A DNA stretch of 64,000 nucleotides from Amyelois transitella (GCF_032362555.1 NC_083513.1:1488001-1552000); one strand, 5' to 3'. Shown: positions 36,101 to 47,724, counted from the stretch's first letter. Notes: generated from the letters alone by a model not told the origin. A program made the numbers and translations.

Positions 36101-39100
36101 ATATAAACATCCAAGACCCAGGCCAATCAGAAAAAGTTATTATCTCATCATGCCCTTGCCGGGATTCGAACCCGGGACCTACGGTGACACAGACAAGCGT
36201 ACTACCGCTGCGCCACAGAGTAGTAGTAGCCGTAAAGTATAGTAGTAGTATTTACCTAATCTTTGGTAGATTACGTATCGTCATACCTTTCTTTTGCAGG
36301 TGAGCGCACATGTGGAGTCGCCGCGCACGCAGGTGTCACGAGCGGCCTGCAACACGCTGGCTTCTCTCATCAAGAATACCAATTATACTAAAAAGCCGGT
36401 TCGTGATACGTTCACTTTTGACTGCGCCATTAATAGGTTCAAAGTTGAAGTGCCTCGTGGTTCCCGGCACCAATACAAAAAAGAATAGGACCAGTCCATC
36501 TCTTTCCCATGGATGTCGTATAAGGCGACTAAGGAATAGGCTAATAAACTTTGGATTATTCTAGTAGGCGATTGGCTAGCAACCAGTCACAATTTGAATC
36601 TCAATTCTATCATTAAGCCAAATAGCTGAACGTGGCCATTCAAGACTGTTGGCTCTGTCTACCCCGCATGGGATATAGAAGTGACCATATGTTGAAGATA
36701 CTCACGAAGAACATTAGGGTGATAAATGTTTCTTCAACTATTGTATCTGTTATTTTACCTACAGGTTACAACTTTAGGTACCTTCTTCAATTTAAGTATT
36801 TAATCTTTGGAAACCTGTATCTTTCAGTTACCCAAAGTTCTTCAGCCACCTAATTGAAGGTTTTTTACACAGTTTTATTTATTAATTCTTAAATAAGACC
36901 ACAAACAGCGTCATAAATAACATTAACAGAGTCAGGTTCTTCCCGGTTCATCGCTTGGTGGTAGTAATTGAATAACCGATGATACTAAATTCTTTATAAC
37001 CCTGATCCCACGTTTTAATATTATGTCAAAGTTACTTATGCGAATAAAATTGTCATAAAAGTTGATTGATTGAAAAGAAAAGTCAGAGATAATATGTCCG
37101 GGTTAACATACTGATTATCAAAATAAAATCAATGTCATTTGGTACCTTAACGTAGTTCTAGATAAATCGTTCTTGTTGTTAATAACTCCATAATTAGGTA
37201 TCTCTAAAAGGAGTTTGTGCCGGTTGAATCCCGCCTTACTTTTCTTCTACGATATCTCATCGTTAGCTATGTGGTCCATTGCACTAAAGCATAGAACCAC
37301 TTCATCTCTTTCCCATAGATGTCGTATAAGGCGACTAAGGAATAGGCTAATATAGGTACTTTGGATTATTCTAGTAGGCGATGGGCTAGCAACCAGTCAC
37401 AATTTGAATCTCAATTCTATCATTTAGGCAAATAGCTGAAGGTGGGGAACCTTCAGCTCTTTGGCATGAGGATAATTTTACAAGACTGTTGGCCCTGTTT
37501 ACCACACAAAGGGTATAGACGTATTTATATGCGTGTATGTATGCTTATCATATCGTTATTCACATTTAGGACTTCTACGAAGCAGTCACGACGCTTCTCA
37601 TCAAGACTGGCAGCTTCAGCCGGCCGGTGAGGACTGCTGCTAACCTGGCCCTGGACGAGATCGTCTGCGACGTCGACCTAACGCACTGCGTCACCGCTCT
37701 GTGTATGCACGGCGCCGGGTAAGCTCTTGTTCTGTGCTCATTATCAAGCTAGAGGGATTTGGTGAAGTGTATTTCAATTTCCTGACTATCAACCTGGTCT
37801 GCGACGTCGACCTAACGCACTGCGTCACCGCTCTGTGCATGCACGGCGCCGGGTAAGCTCTTGTTCTGTGCTCATCATCAATCTAGGGAGATTTGGTGAA
37901 GTCTATTTCAATTTCCTGACTATCAACCTGGTCTTTGATGGCGAACTAACGCACTGCGTCACCGCTCTGTGCATGCACGGCGCCGGGTAATGAACTCTTA
38001 CTCTGTGCTCATCATCAATCTAGAGGGCTTTGGTGAAATTTATTATAATTTCCTGACTATCAACCTGGTCTTTGACGTCGAACTAACGCACGGCGTCACC
38101 GCTCTGTGCATGCACGGCGCCGGGTACTCAGCTCTGTGGCCATCAAATTTATCATCTGAGTATTTTGTCGGTTGCATCCTTGATAGTTTCGATCAGGGAT
38201 AAAGTTTATAAGGTTCCCTCGGCACTGTAACTTGATGAAGGACTGACTGACTGACAGGATGAAAAATATTCAGGCTTTAAAATGGGCACTTCATGCGGTA
38301 TGGCATCCTCATGTTATGAGGAGTTTGCGAGTAGTCACCAGCCAAGTTAGTATGCAACATAAACAAAAGCGAATTAATAACATATAGTAACTACGTGGTG
38401 AGATATTCTGGTGAAAGATTAGGCCAAGAGTACACTAAAACCTATGCACAAGAGTTGTAGACTATGCAAAACCTATGTTGCAAGGTAATTTTGTACATAA
38501 GGTGCAATTCAGATCAACATCTTAAGTCAAGTGGAAAATGGTTAAGCTTACACTCCAAGAAGGAGTGAATTTATATGTGTTTCAGACACAAAAGCGGTCT
38601 AGTACGTGGGGCAGCCGCCCGCCTGCTGGTGGTCTGCTGCGCACTAGCCAGCGGCGGCCGAGACCTCCTGAAGGCGCGACCACCTTCAGCGGCCAACGCG
38701 AGGCGACTGACGCTCTCTTCCTTGGCTACTCTGCTCACTGACAAGAACACTGACGTCAGGTAAGTCCTGTTCTGTTCAGATTTTATCATTGTACTCTTGG
38801 CGTTTCGACTGAGGTCTAAGAAGTAAGTACTCTAAGAAGAGATTACGCTTATGACAATTCAGTGTAGATTTAAAATCTGCATCTAACGATGTTTATCAAA
38901 TGACTGTTGGCTATGTCTACCCCACAAGGGATATAGACGTGACCATATGTATGTATGTATGTATCTAACGATAGAACTCTTGGTTACTTTCCAACCAAAG
39001 GTTGACTGGAAGAGATTGCATTAGCGATAAGTCCGCCTTTATACCAACTTTGTCTGTTTTGGGCTGTTTTGTATGTTTTACTCTTATGGTGCAATAAAGA

Positions 39101-39900
39101 GTTTTATCTATATATCTATCTATAGCTTATGGACAACCGGACAACCGCTTGGTAAGAAAGTAAGAAGTAGTTTTGTACCGAAATATTTTTCTTTTTTATT
39201 TGACACTCCACACGTTTACACATCTACAGTGACACAACGAAAGATTACAATATAGTTTCCTTTTTTAAATGATTTATTAGTATATGGTATAGGAAACCAG
39301 GGTCTATCTTATGACACTGGAGCGCTGTATAATTCAAATAATTGAACAAAACAACACTATTCCACTTCTGCGACAGAGGCAGTTATAGGCCTAATAGGCC
39401 TAATCTTGTTCAGTTCACGTTTGTTGTACCTTAAAAATGATTATTCCCGTAATCGCCTTTAACAACATCCACGGGAAAGTGACACTGTTCTAAAGTAGTA
39501 TAGGTACTACTTTAGAAAGATACTACTTTAGGTAGTAGGCTACCTACCCACTATCGTAATCTTTACAAATGAAGTGTAGTTTGTTCCGCCGCATCTTCTT
39601 TCCATCCGCTTTGGAAGCGGTTTTAGATATAAAAAGATTTCAGTTATGTGATGTCAATAAGTGATACCTTGAATCCAATTTTAAAATTAAATCTATTCTA
39701 TTCTAAAACCTAAGCTCAGAACAGCTCTTTTGTCATCCGTTTTTAACTTCAACCACAGGAAGTACGCTGAACGTCTATACATCATGCTGCGACCGCTAAG
39801 CAACTTTGAGGCTTACTACCTAACCGACGTGGATGTAGACCTCGCCACGAGGCAAATGAAGAAGTACGACCAGGTCCTCAACGTTAAGCAGTCCAGGTGA
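33120..39900 (+). CDS. TOGARAM/crescerin-like microtubule regulator, 3' part
   Basis: Eight exons join in phase: 33120-34410, 34518-34722, 35107-35229, 35696-35792, 36300-36398, 37570-37718, 38586-38759, 39759-39900 (stop TGA), giving 759 residues. The first large exon encodes a disordered, Ser/Asp/Asn-rich linker. The later exons encode HEAT-type helix pairs of a C-terminal TOG domain: AETLEEMPKVLQKYWGNISE, then SRAACNTLASLIKN, RPVRTAANLALDEIV, LVRGAAARLLVVCCALASGG, then KYAERLYIML and a C-terminal DLATRQMKKYDQVL. TOGARAM proteins bind tubulin and regulate axonemal microtubules in cilia and sperm flagella. Family members have N-terminal TOG domains too; these were not found, so the gene's 5' end lies in unrecognised upstream sequence or is distant. 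Exon 6 ends inside a fourfold 134-bp tandem duplication that copies its splice donor. Confidence 0.88.
35996..36222 (-). mobile_element. tRNA-derived SINE (repeat C)
   Basis: Full reverse copy with intact B-box complement, in the intron before the exon at 36300. Confidence 0.9.
36452..36690 (+). mobile_element. Repeat A copy
   Basis: Starts CGTGGTTCCCGGCACC and ends GGGATATAGAAGTGACCATATG, in a TOGARAM-like intron about 50 bp after an exon. Confidence 0.85.
37278..37545 (+). mobile_element. Repeat A copy, 5' and 3' degenerate
   Basis: Shares private variants with 36452-36690 (AGGCGACTAAGGAATAGGCT, GATTATTCTAGTAGGCGAT), so the two probably arose by local duplication. It lies just before the exon at 37570. 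Confidence 0.75.
37663..38125. repeat. Four tandem copies of an exon end plus donor
   Basis: Units begin at 37663, 37797, 37931 and 38068 (periods 134, 134, 137). Each includes the last ~55 bases of TOGARAM-like exon 6 (ACGCACTGCGTCACCGCTCT ... GGCGCCGG), the splice donor and about 80 bases of intron. Donors read GTAAGC, GTAAGC, GTAATG and GTACTC in order, so only the first two look fully functional. Confidence 0.92.
38903..38965 (+). mobile_element. Repeat A 3' end fragment
   Basis: Only GACTGTTGGC through GACGTGACC and a TATG tail remain. Confidence 0.75.
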
Positions 39901-40009
39901 TGGCAGACGGCAGGAGGTGATTGAGGATATGTGTGACAATATTGGATTATCGATAACTTTTCGTTGCAGTTAGATTCAGGGTGTGAGAGAATATAGAAAT
40001 AACTTAAAT

Positions 40010-40375
40010 ACGATGATAACTTTTGTAAAAAGAGAACCGACTACCTACAATCTTTATCCTCATTTCTTTAAGTCGGTTAAACATGAAAGCATGTCATGTC
40101 AAGTGTAACAACACTTTCCTGAAAATTGCATCAAAATCGATTCGGAACCTTGCATCTAATTCGGAAACGGAATGATTATATAAGAACTAACTACCTACTT
40201 ATTTTCACAACATTTTTGTAATAAGTCTATATTGAAAAAAAAAACTTATTTCCAAAACTACCACATAAATCGCGGGTTTTTAATTACATGCATACAAAAT
40301 TTAATAAGAATCTGTCCAGCGGTTTTCTTGTGAATGCAGAACAGACAGACATTCGTATTTATAAATAATATTAGT
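40010..40375 (+). repeat. Repeat D copy
   Basis: Motifs AAAAAGAGAACCGACTACC, TTTAAGTCGGTTAA and CGGTTTTCTTGTGAATGC. From 39901 to 41978 no other feature is seen except a repeat D scrap at 41690-41730 and the repeat A fragment at 41845-41925. Confidence 0.55.
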
Positions 40376-41844
40376 TAGGGATTATGAAGACATGTGGGGT
40401 AAATACAGTTTAGGGCTCTCTATAAAATGCGCGGCTTAATCTTGATGTACTCGTAAGTCGGTGTTTATGAACCTGCAACTGACTGCAACGATTTGCACAT
40501 TTTTATATTTATGTACAATCTTATTTATGTTAAATAACTAATTTATTCACAACAATTTAACCCCCCAATTGCTGATTGTGAGAAGTAAAACGTATTTGGA
40601 ATCTTTTAGTGCTTTTCTGACGAAATCAAAATAGCGAAAAGTTTGCTGATAATAATATCACTTAATTGTAAAAAAAAACATTGCTACTTTGTTTAAGATA
40701 GGACCGTTCAGAATCGTCTATATTGTTATTATTTTTTTATCGGGTAGCTTGTAATCTACATAATATCGAATAATAACATTCGAGTGTGTGTTCATACTGG
40801 TTTTTTTGTGTAAACAATAATTTGTGTGTGGCATATTATTAAATCTGTGACTTGCCTGGGACCCGTCTCTTGTATACAATAGGGCATCATTTTCAACCAA
40901 TATCAATTGTCAAAAAAATAAACAATACCTTTTTTACAAGACAGAACATCACATCCAATATGATGTTATTTCTTTTTATTTAGTATTGCCCAAAATGCCA
41001 AAAAGAGATAGTAATTCAGGTTTTGAAAACTCGTGGATAAGAGCGTCCGAACGAAGTTTATCAAATGTGCTCATGAAATCCTGCATAAATAGAAAGCTCT
41101 ACAAGTACAATACATGTAAATGAAGTAGTTTCAGTAAAAAAACCCTTTCTGTCGCACCTTTCCTTATACAAACAATTTTGGTTTCACTGTGCTTAATAAA
41201 TAGATACTTTTGGGCATCTCTTTTTAAAATTGTGGCAATGTCTGACCAGACTCGGGCCCCTGTCACTGTGCCATTGTTCCTAAAGTTATTGTCAAGTGAT
41301 GATGTGTAAATGTAAACATATACTTATGACAACATTACATACTGTAGATAATTTTATGAGTGTTTCATTTTTCCAAGTGCTTTAAATAGTAATCAATTTG
41401 GTGACACTTAGTTATTTTCAGATCAACATTATAATTTACGAGTGTATCAACCTTGCATCCGGTCGTAAACCTTTAATCTAATTAGTGCAACTAATTATAT
41501 TACATCGACAAGGGTAGGTCATCATATTCTCTTTATATATTATTATCTTATTTTATATATTATTATCTTTTACACTTAATTAAGACCTTATGAAGATGCA
41601 ATAGGTACTTAACTATATAAATGTGTGAACAAATGTTAAAACTGTTGAGGTAGATTTTATATATAAAATAGAAAAATCGTCGGACGGTCGAATTGAGAAC
41701 CTCCTCCTCTTTGAAGTCGGTTAAAAATATTATAGATATGTATATTAAAAAGGTTGTATTAACAACTAGCTTTTACCTGCAGCTTTGCCCGCGCGAATTA
41801 AGCGCCTCCTACAAAAAATTCTAGTTTTTCGCAAATCTTATACA

Positions 41845-41925
41845 TATACAATCACGTCTTACACCCTTGCGTGGTAGATAGAGCCAGCAGTCTTGAAAAG
41901 ACTGAAAGACCACGTTCAGCTGAAT
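41845..41925 (-). mobile_element. Repeat A 3' end fragment
   Basis: Matches from the tail (ATCACGTCTTACACCC) to CCACGTTCAGCTGAA. Confidence 0.7.
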
Positions 41926-41978
41926 GTATTCCTAGCGCAGACGAGAAAGCAACATTATTTATACTCCCTTCCTTTGTA

Positions 41979-42248
41979 TCTATACTAATATTATAAATCT
42001 GAAGAGTTTGTTTGTTTGTTTGAACGCGCTAATTTCAGGAACTACTGGTTTGAATTGAAAAATTATTTTTGTGTAGAATAGACCATTTATCGAGGAAGGC
42101 TTCAGGCCATATCACATCACGCTGCAACTATAAAGAGCAAGGAAATAATGGAAAATGTAAAAAAAAAAACGGGGAAATTTATTCATCCTTGAGGGCTTCA
42201 ATCATGACCAAAATAACTATTCTACGCGGACGAAGTCGCGGGACAGCT
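41979..42248 (+). mobile_element. Non-autonomous Helitron (second family)
   Basis: Starts TCTATACTAATATTATAAAT. The 3' end is damaged (GCGGGACAGCTTTTA in place of GGGCACAGCTAGT). Confidence 0.75.
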
Positions 42249-42274
42249 TTTATTTGATATAACTTAAATTTAAT

Positions 42275-42405
42275 TTATTGAAATGTAAATCTCAATTCCA
42301 TCATAAAGCCAAACAGCTGAACGTGGCCTATCAGTCTTTTCAATACTGTTAGCTCTGTCTACCCCGCAAGGGATATAGACGTGATTATATGTATGTATGT
42401 ATGAA
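42275..42405 (+). mobile_element. Repeat A 3' half
   Basis: From AAATCTCAATTCCATC to GACGTGATTATATG plus tail. About 42410-42790 shows nothing recognisable. Confidence 0.75.
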
Positions 42406-42797
42406 ATGTAAAATGTGCCTGAACGTAGAAAATGCCTGCGAACGACTATTTACAGAATAAAATATTGATTTTAGATTTTGAAATGATAATGACCAATCTA
42501 CTATTTAAAACCCTAATACTCTTATCCACTTTCACCCATTCAAAAATCATTATCAATCTACAATGACCAATTATCAAACTCCGCCCACTTATCACATGAC
42601 AGTGAAATGCGTAGGTCAACATCTCATCATAAAACCTAGCCTTTATCTCAACGGAATAAAGAAGATATTTAACTAATACGTTTGTCATATTATGTTTATT
42701 GTTAGCATCGTACGATCTATATAAATAATAGGGTGACGCACTGACACCGGCCGGCGACAATTACTATGTTATCTGTGACGAAAGTGCACTACATAGT

Positions 42798-42847
42798 AAT
42801 GTGTTGATCCGCCATTTCACAATACTGCAATGGCGGATCAACACATT
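42798..42847. repeat. Perfect 19-bp inverted repeat
   Basis: AATGTGTTGATCCGCCATT (42798-42816) is complementary to 42829-42847, with a 12-base loop. Confidence 0.9.
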
Positions 42848-42994
42848 TGCCGCCATTAGGGTGTTCAAATTCTGCCGTCCGTTGTGATCTCTGCAGTGAT
42901 AGCACACGGAGAAAATAAGGTAGAGGCCAAATGTCAACTTTTTAAATTAAAAAAAAAACTAAAAAATGTTATATTTAAGTAGGTATTTTTCTAT

Positions 42995-43235
42995 TAGTGC
43001 CGGGAACAACACGGCAAGAATAGGACCACTCCATCTCTTTCCCATAGATGTCGTAAAAGGCGACTGAGGGATGGGCTTACAAACTTGGGATTATTTGTTT
43101 AGGCGATGGGCTAGCAACCTGTCACTATTTGAATATCAATTCTATCATTAAGCCAAACAGCGGAATGTGACCTATCAATCTTTGACTGTTGGCTCTGTCT
43201 GCCCCGCAGGGGATATAGACGTGATTATATGTATT
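42995..43235 (+). mobile_element. Repeat A copy
   Basis: From GTGCCGGGAACAACACGG to GACGTGATTATATG, with a 5' end altered by a small deletion. Confidence 0.8.
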
Positions 43236-43552
43236 TATTGCGTAAAGTATTGTAAAAAAATTAAGTATAACTTTTTTATATCATGAGGTCTAAATAATAA
43301 AGGTACAATCAATTTATCGACGACTGATGTTCAAACTTCCAACACTAGTGATTGTGATAAGCAAAAAAAAAAAAGAAAAAAAGAAAAAAACTGTCTCTAT
43401 GCCATTTTGTGTTCCAAGTAATCGGTCGCTACCTTACTTGCTCGTATCTCTACGTGACACAACTACAGCCACATAATTATCTGATTACTTATTACGTGAA
43501 CCTTTTAACATTCATTTTTATGATTATTTTTTAACCTGTGCCTTTGTATAGT

Positions 43553-43815
43553 TGCCGTGTGGTTGCCGAGATTAAAAGAAAAACGACAGAAGAAGATCCA
43601 CTAGTTCTCGACACTTTGTAACAGTACTCTTTTTCCCATGGATGTCGTAAACGGTGACTAAGGGATAAGCTAATAAACTAGGGATTCTTCTTTTAGGCGA
43701 TGGGCTAGCAACCTGCCACTATTTGTATCTCAATACTATCATTAAGCCAAACAGCTGAACGTGGCATATCAGTCTTTCAAGACTGTTGGTTCCGTCTACC
43801 CCGCAAGGGATATAA
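43553..43815 (+). mobile_element. Repeat A copy
   Basis: From GCCGTGTGGTTGCCG to CGCAAGGGATATAACG; it lacks the TATG tail. Confidence 0.75.
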
Positions 43816-43867
43816 CGAAAACGTCTCAGTTAGTTCCACTAAAGCCTAGTGGCTCGTAGCACCCATT

Positions 43868-44480
43868 CTGGGACATACATAAATCACATCTCATTCCCGG
43901 AGAGTAGGCAGAGACCACATCGTTCCACTTACCACGATCCCTGCATACTTATTTCGCTTCATTCACATTCATAATTCCATTCATACAAGCTCGTCGGTTT
44001 CGGGTATTCTTGACCTGACCTTTTGCTAGAACGTCTCCAATTTGATCAAGGTACGTTCGTCTAGGCCTTCCCACTCCAACAGTCCAATTCACTCTCACTT
44101 TGTATACTTGCTTAGTCAACCTGCTTTCATTCATCCTCTTGACATGACCAGACCATCTAAGCATTCCTTTTTCTATTCCTGTAACTACATCTTCTTTCAC
44201 ATCACAACATTCCCTTATCACGCTGTTCCTTATCCGGTCACTAAATTTTACACCCATCATACTCCTAAGCGCTCTCATTTTCACCGCGTTTATTCTACTT
44301 TCATGCTTTTTCTCCCAACTTTCACTTCCATACATTAGTGTTGGAACCAACACGCCCTTATGTAGCGAGGCATTCTGGGTCACTGGGTGCCATGAGCCAT
44401 TTTTATCATTATTATAGGATTCTTCATGTCGCTTAATAATTGTCATATTTTTTGCTTTCACAACATTGTTTGAAGTCAAA
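43868..44480 (-). mobile_element. Longest LINE (repeat B) fragment with coding remnant
   Basis: Encodes the C-terminal region of a non-LTR retrotransposon protein downstream of the reverse transcriptase core: LVPTLMYGSESW, KMRALRSMMGV, MLRWSGHVKRMNESRLTKQV and GRPRRTYLDQI, then RNRRACMNGIMNV. The frame is open for about 150 codons (44420 to 43949). The reverse transcriptase and endonuclease domains are missing, so it is a 5'-truncated copy. The clade was not resolved. Confidence 0.85.
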
Positions 44481-45094
44481 TAAATTACTTAAAACCAAGT
44501 TTACTGCCGATTCCAAGGCATCAGTGCAGAAGAAGCGGTAACAAACTGCACTGCAGCATTTTCTTCAATGTGCGGATTGGTACCGCTACAGAAAATAGTG
44601 TTAATATTTTTATTTATTTTATAGGTATATTTTTTGCTAACATAGTTTTGTATGTTCTTTAGTATTATATGTGGGCCAACGGGCTTAAAACTATGGTTAT
44701 TGAAAACATATCGACGCATGTATAAAATTACCAAAATCTATAGATACTTGTCAATTATATTTTTAAAAGTTTCCAAAAGTTCAAACGCGTTGATGTCTTT
44801 TACATGGAAACGTTGAAAAGCTTTCTCTAATTAGCAAAAGGTGATATAAAAAAAAACACAAATATAAATAAAATCCGGTTATACGCGGCCTATTCACTAT
44901 TTCATTTTTAAATGGAGACAATGTGCATTAGTCCGCAGTTGAGATTCAAGATCTATATTTGTAAATTGACGTCCGGCGTAAATGCTGCAGTGTAGTTTGT
45001 TCCGCCGCTTCTTCTACATCTGCGCTTTAGAAGCGGTAGTATTGACATAATTATTAAGTTATGTCAATAAGCGATACCTGTATCCTATTATGGA

Positions 45095-45360
45095 AACAAC
45101 ATACATACATATAATCACGTCTATATCCCTTTCGGGGTAGACAGAACCGACAGTCTTGAATGACTGATAGGCCACGTTCCGCTGTTTGGCTTAATAATAG
45201 CATTGAGATAAAAATACTGACAGGGTGATACCCCATCGCCTAAAAAAAGAATCCCAAGTTTATAAACCCATCCCTTAGTCGCCTTTTACGACATCCATGG
45301 GAACGAGATATAGTGATCCTTATATTTTTTTTCTATTGGTGCCAGAACCACACGGCACAT
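45095..45360 (-). mobile_element. Repeat A copy
   Basis: Full reverse copy with an ACATACATACATATAATCACG tail side. About 44485-45090 shows no feature. Confidence 0.85.
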
Positions 45361-45441
45361 CATCATCAGTCTTAACATTTTAACTTCATCAGTTTAACAG
45401 TTATATTAATCACACGACCTGTATAGTGATTGTACAGTATT

Positions 45442-45510
45442 TTCAAGACTGTTGGCTCTGTCTACCCCGCAAGGGATATAGACGTGACCATATGTATATA
45501 TGTATGTATT
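45442..45510 (+). mobile_element. Repeat A 3' end fragment
   Basis: TTTTCAAGACTGTTGGCTCT through GACGTGACCATATG and tail. It is followed by an unrecognised 62-codon open frame ending at 45715. Confidence 0.8.
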
Positions 45511-45729
45511 GTATAGTGATTCAAAAATGCTCACACACCTAACGACGTTTAACTACAAAGTCGCCGCCATGATGCATTTCAACTTCATACAGACATTACC
45601 TACGGCTGCAATCATACAATCTGTGCCCATTAGAGTCGGTCAGTATTCGTCAACATTAACCGACCCCAACATTGAACCACACGAGGGGGATGACGTAATT
45701 GTACTTGTCATGTGATACGTACATACAAT

Positions 45730-46135
45730 GTATATATAATCACGTCTATATCCCGTGCGGGGTAGACAGAGGAAACTGTCTTGAGCTAGATTAAGATGAA
45801 CGGGTGGAATTGAGGTTAAAATAGTGATATGTTGCGCTAGCCCATTGCCTACAAGAAGAATACTAAGTTTGTCTGCCTCTCCCTTAGTTACGTTTTACGA
45901 CATTCATATAATCGCGTCTATATCCACTGCGGGGTAGACAGAGCAAACAGTCTTGAGTGACATTCAGCTGAACGGTTTAATGATGGAATTGAGGTTCAAA
46001 TTGTGACAGTTTGCTAGCCCACTGCTTACAAGAAGAATACTAAGTTTATACTACTGCCTCTCCCTTAATCGCCTTTCACGACATTCATAGTAAAGATATG
46101 CAGTGGTCCTATTATTGTTGCAGGCAACCACTTAT
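45730..46135 (-). mobile_element. Two adjacent degenerate repeat A copies
   Basis: Two reverse copies (about 45735-45905 and 45908-46135), each starting at AATCACGTCTATATCC or AATCGCGTCTATATCC. They share private variants, which suggests duplication. Confidence 0.65.
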
Positions 46136-46257
46136 ACTGTATAGTTCTAATAAGTTCAAATCCAAAGAACTTATAAGTCCTTTTGGTCTCACGCAGAGAG
46201 ACATATATGTGTATGCCTGTATAAAAAAGGCGGTATGTCTATCAAAATTTATTAATC

Positions 46258-46324
46258 GCGCGAAAAACTATCGCTGTTTCGCTTTTCTTTGTGACGTGAA
46301 CGGGACAGCGATAGTTTTTCGCGC
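46258..46324. repeat. Perfect 20-bp inverted repeat
   Basis: GCGCGAAAAACTATCGCTGT (46258-46277) is complementary to 46305-46324. Related GCGCG words occur near 17065-17115. From 46325 to 47160 only AT-rich sequence is seen. Confidence 0.9.
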
Positions 46325-47162
46325 TATAAAAACGTCGTCGCACGTCTTGCTACGGACACTGGCTGTTTCATTCCAATTTCTTTACATTTGACCTTGTATA
46401 AAAACGAGTATTATGTAACAAATGCATTTTATTGGTGCCTTCTGATTGCACTAGGGTTATCTGCAGTGATATGAAAAATATAAACTTGCCAAACATTGTT
46501 ATTATCTTAACCTGTTGAACATAGTCTCATCGCCTTAAGATGAATGAAAATTTTATTTTAAAACTAGGCTTTTATTCCTAGATAATTTTAAACCTATTGT
46601 ATTTTTACCTTGTAGACTTTTACCAATGAGTAGAGAATTAATGGCAGTCATCTTATAATCAGGGGCTATAACAATTTACCGTTAAGTATAACATTTGAAT
46701 AAATGTTCTGAATGGATTCATTATGTTGAAAATTTCTGTCCTTTTAATATTTATAGGGTTTATTTAGATACTTTCATCATAGGGTAAATAGTAAAATAAC
46801 GAAATATATTAAAACATTTTTAATTAACGTTGTTTATATCATATAACACTAATAAATTAAAAATAAATATAAATTTAACTCTAACAATACACATTTTGAG
46901 CAGTAACTTTGATTACAACAAGCGTTTACTTTATCTAAATGTAAACAATCAATTAGGAACACCCGATCGCCCAAAAGTTCACAACTTTTATCTTCACGCA
47001 CTTAACAAGATTAATAAAAAATACTACAATTTCATCATTAAGTACAGATATTACTTCTGCTAGGCGGCGACCTAATGTAGGTCAATCTTGTCGAGTAAAT
47101 ACTCGAATTAATCCGTTTCTTTTTCACAAAGACTCTTTCTGATTTTCTTTCTTGTATTCCTC

Positions 47163-47333
47163 TCATCGTAATCTTTGCACTTTGTGTAGAGGCGGGAAGG
47201 TGCACAGTTTTAGACGGCATATGTGATAGTATGCACGTTTTTGGACGTGGTTTTTGTGGGGACGCGCGTCTGCCGGGCAGCTCAGCAGCAGCGCAGCTAT
47301 CAGCGCAGAGAGTAGAAAGTGGAACACGCGCAT
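47163..47333 (-). CDS. Small secreted peptide precursor
   Basis: 56 residues. MRVFHFLLSALIAALLLS with CPADA forms a classical signal peptide, probably cut after ADA. A short spacer follows, ending in the dibasic site KR, then a 23-residue peptide beginning AYYHICRLKLC with exactly two cysteines four residues apart. The two-cysteine ring of six positions recalls CNMamide-type neuropeptides (also C-x4-C), but the residues inside and the C-terminus differ and no amidation glycine is seen, so that is only an analogy. The start is the first ATG downstream of a predicted TATA/initiator promoter (TSS near 47693) and has a good context (ACAAGATGC). That ATG may also directly follow an acceptor-like CTTACAAG. 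A hormone precursor, defence peptide or other secreted peptide are all possible. Confidence 0.6.
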   Translation of the reverse strand: MRVFHFLLSALIAALLLSCPADARPHKNHVQKRAYYHICRLKLCTFPPLHKVQRLR

Positions 47334-47378
47334 CTTGTAAGATAACCTTAAATTTCTTAAATTTCGCCCAAAATGGAA

Positions 47379-47575
47379 GGTCGCCTCAAATTTCTTGAAA
47401 GGTTGCCTCAAATATCTTGAAAGGTTGCCTCAAATTTCTTGAAAGGTTGCCTCAAATTTCTTGAAAGGTTGCCTCAAATTTCTTGAAAGGTTGCCTCAAA
47501 TTTCTTGAAAGGTTGCCTTCAATTTTTGACAGGTCGCCTTCAAATCTCTTGACGGGTGACTCAAAATTTCTGGGA
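47379..47575. repeat. 22-bp minisatellite in the leader of the secreted-peptide gene
   Basis: Six near-perfect head-to-tail copies of GGTTGCCTCAAATTTCTTGA plus two As (47379-47510), then about three diverged copies to 47575. It lies between the predicted start site and the ATG of the peptide gene. Confidence 0.95.
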
Positions 47576-47692
47576 AATTGGTTGTTTAGCAAATAAAAAA
47601 ATTCACTGATTTGTTAGTAAATACGATATGTTTCGCAGCGCACAGTTTTCAAAACTCCTTATGTGTGTATAGTTTGGCGTTTGAAATCGTAC

Positions 47693-47724
47693 TGATGATT
47701 GTGGTAGCGATCTTGATTTATATA
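47693..47724 (-). promoter_or_regulatory. TATA plus initiator core promoter
   Basis: On the minus strand TATATAAA (47724-47717) is followed by an arthropod initiator TCAGT whose A is at 47693, a spacing of 29-31 bases, as expected for a focused insect promoter. No ATG intervenes before the peptide start at 47333. Confidence 0.6.

Noticed and set aside
44042..44338. Plus-strand 98-codon frame
   Set aside because: Antisense shadow of the LINE coding remnant at 43949-44420.
45527..45715. 62-codon open frame (MLTHLTTFNYKVAAMMHFNF start)
   Set aside because: No recognisable domain, no promoter or splice context, and it is wedged between repeat A fragments; chance frame most likely.
47163..47333. 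CNMamide precursor
   Set aside because: Only the C-x4-C spacing agrees; the ring residues differ, the peptide extends 12 residues past the second cysteine and there is no amidation signal.
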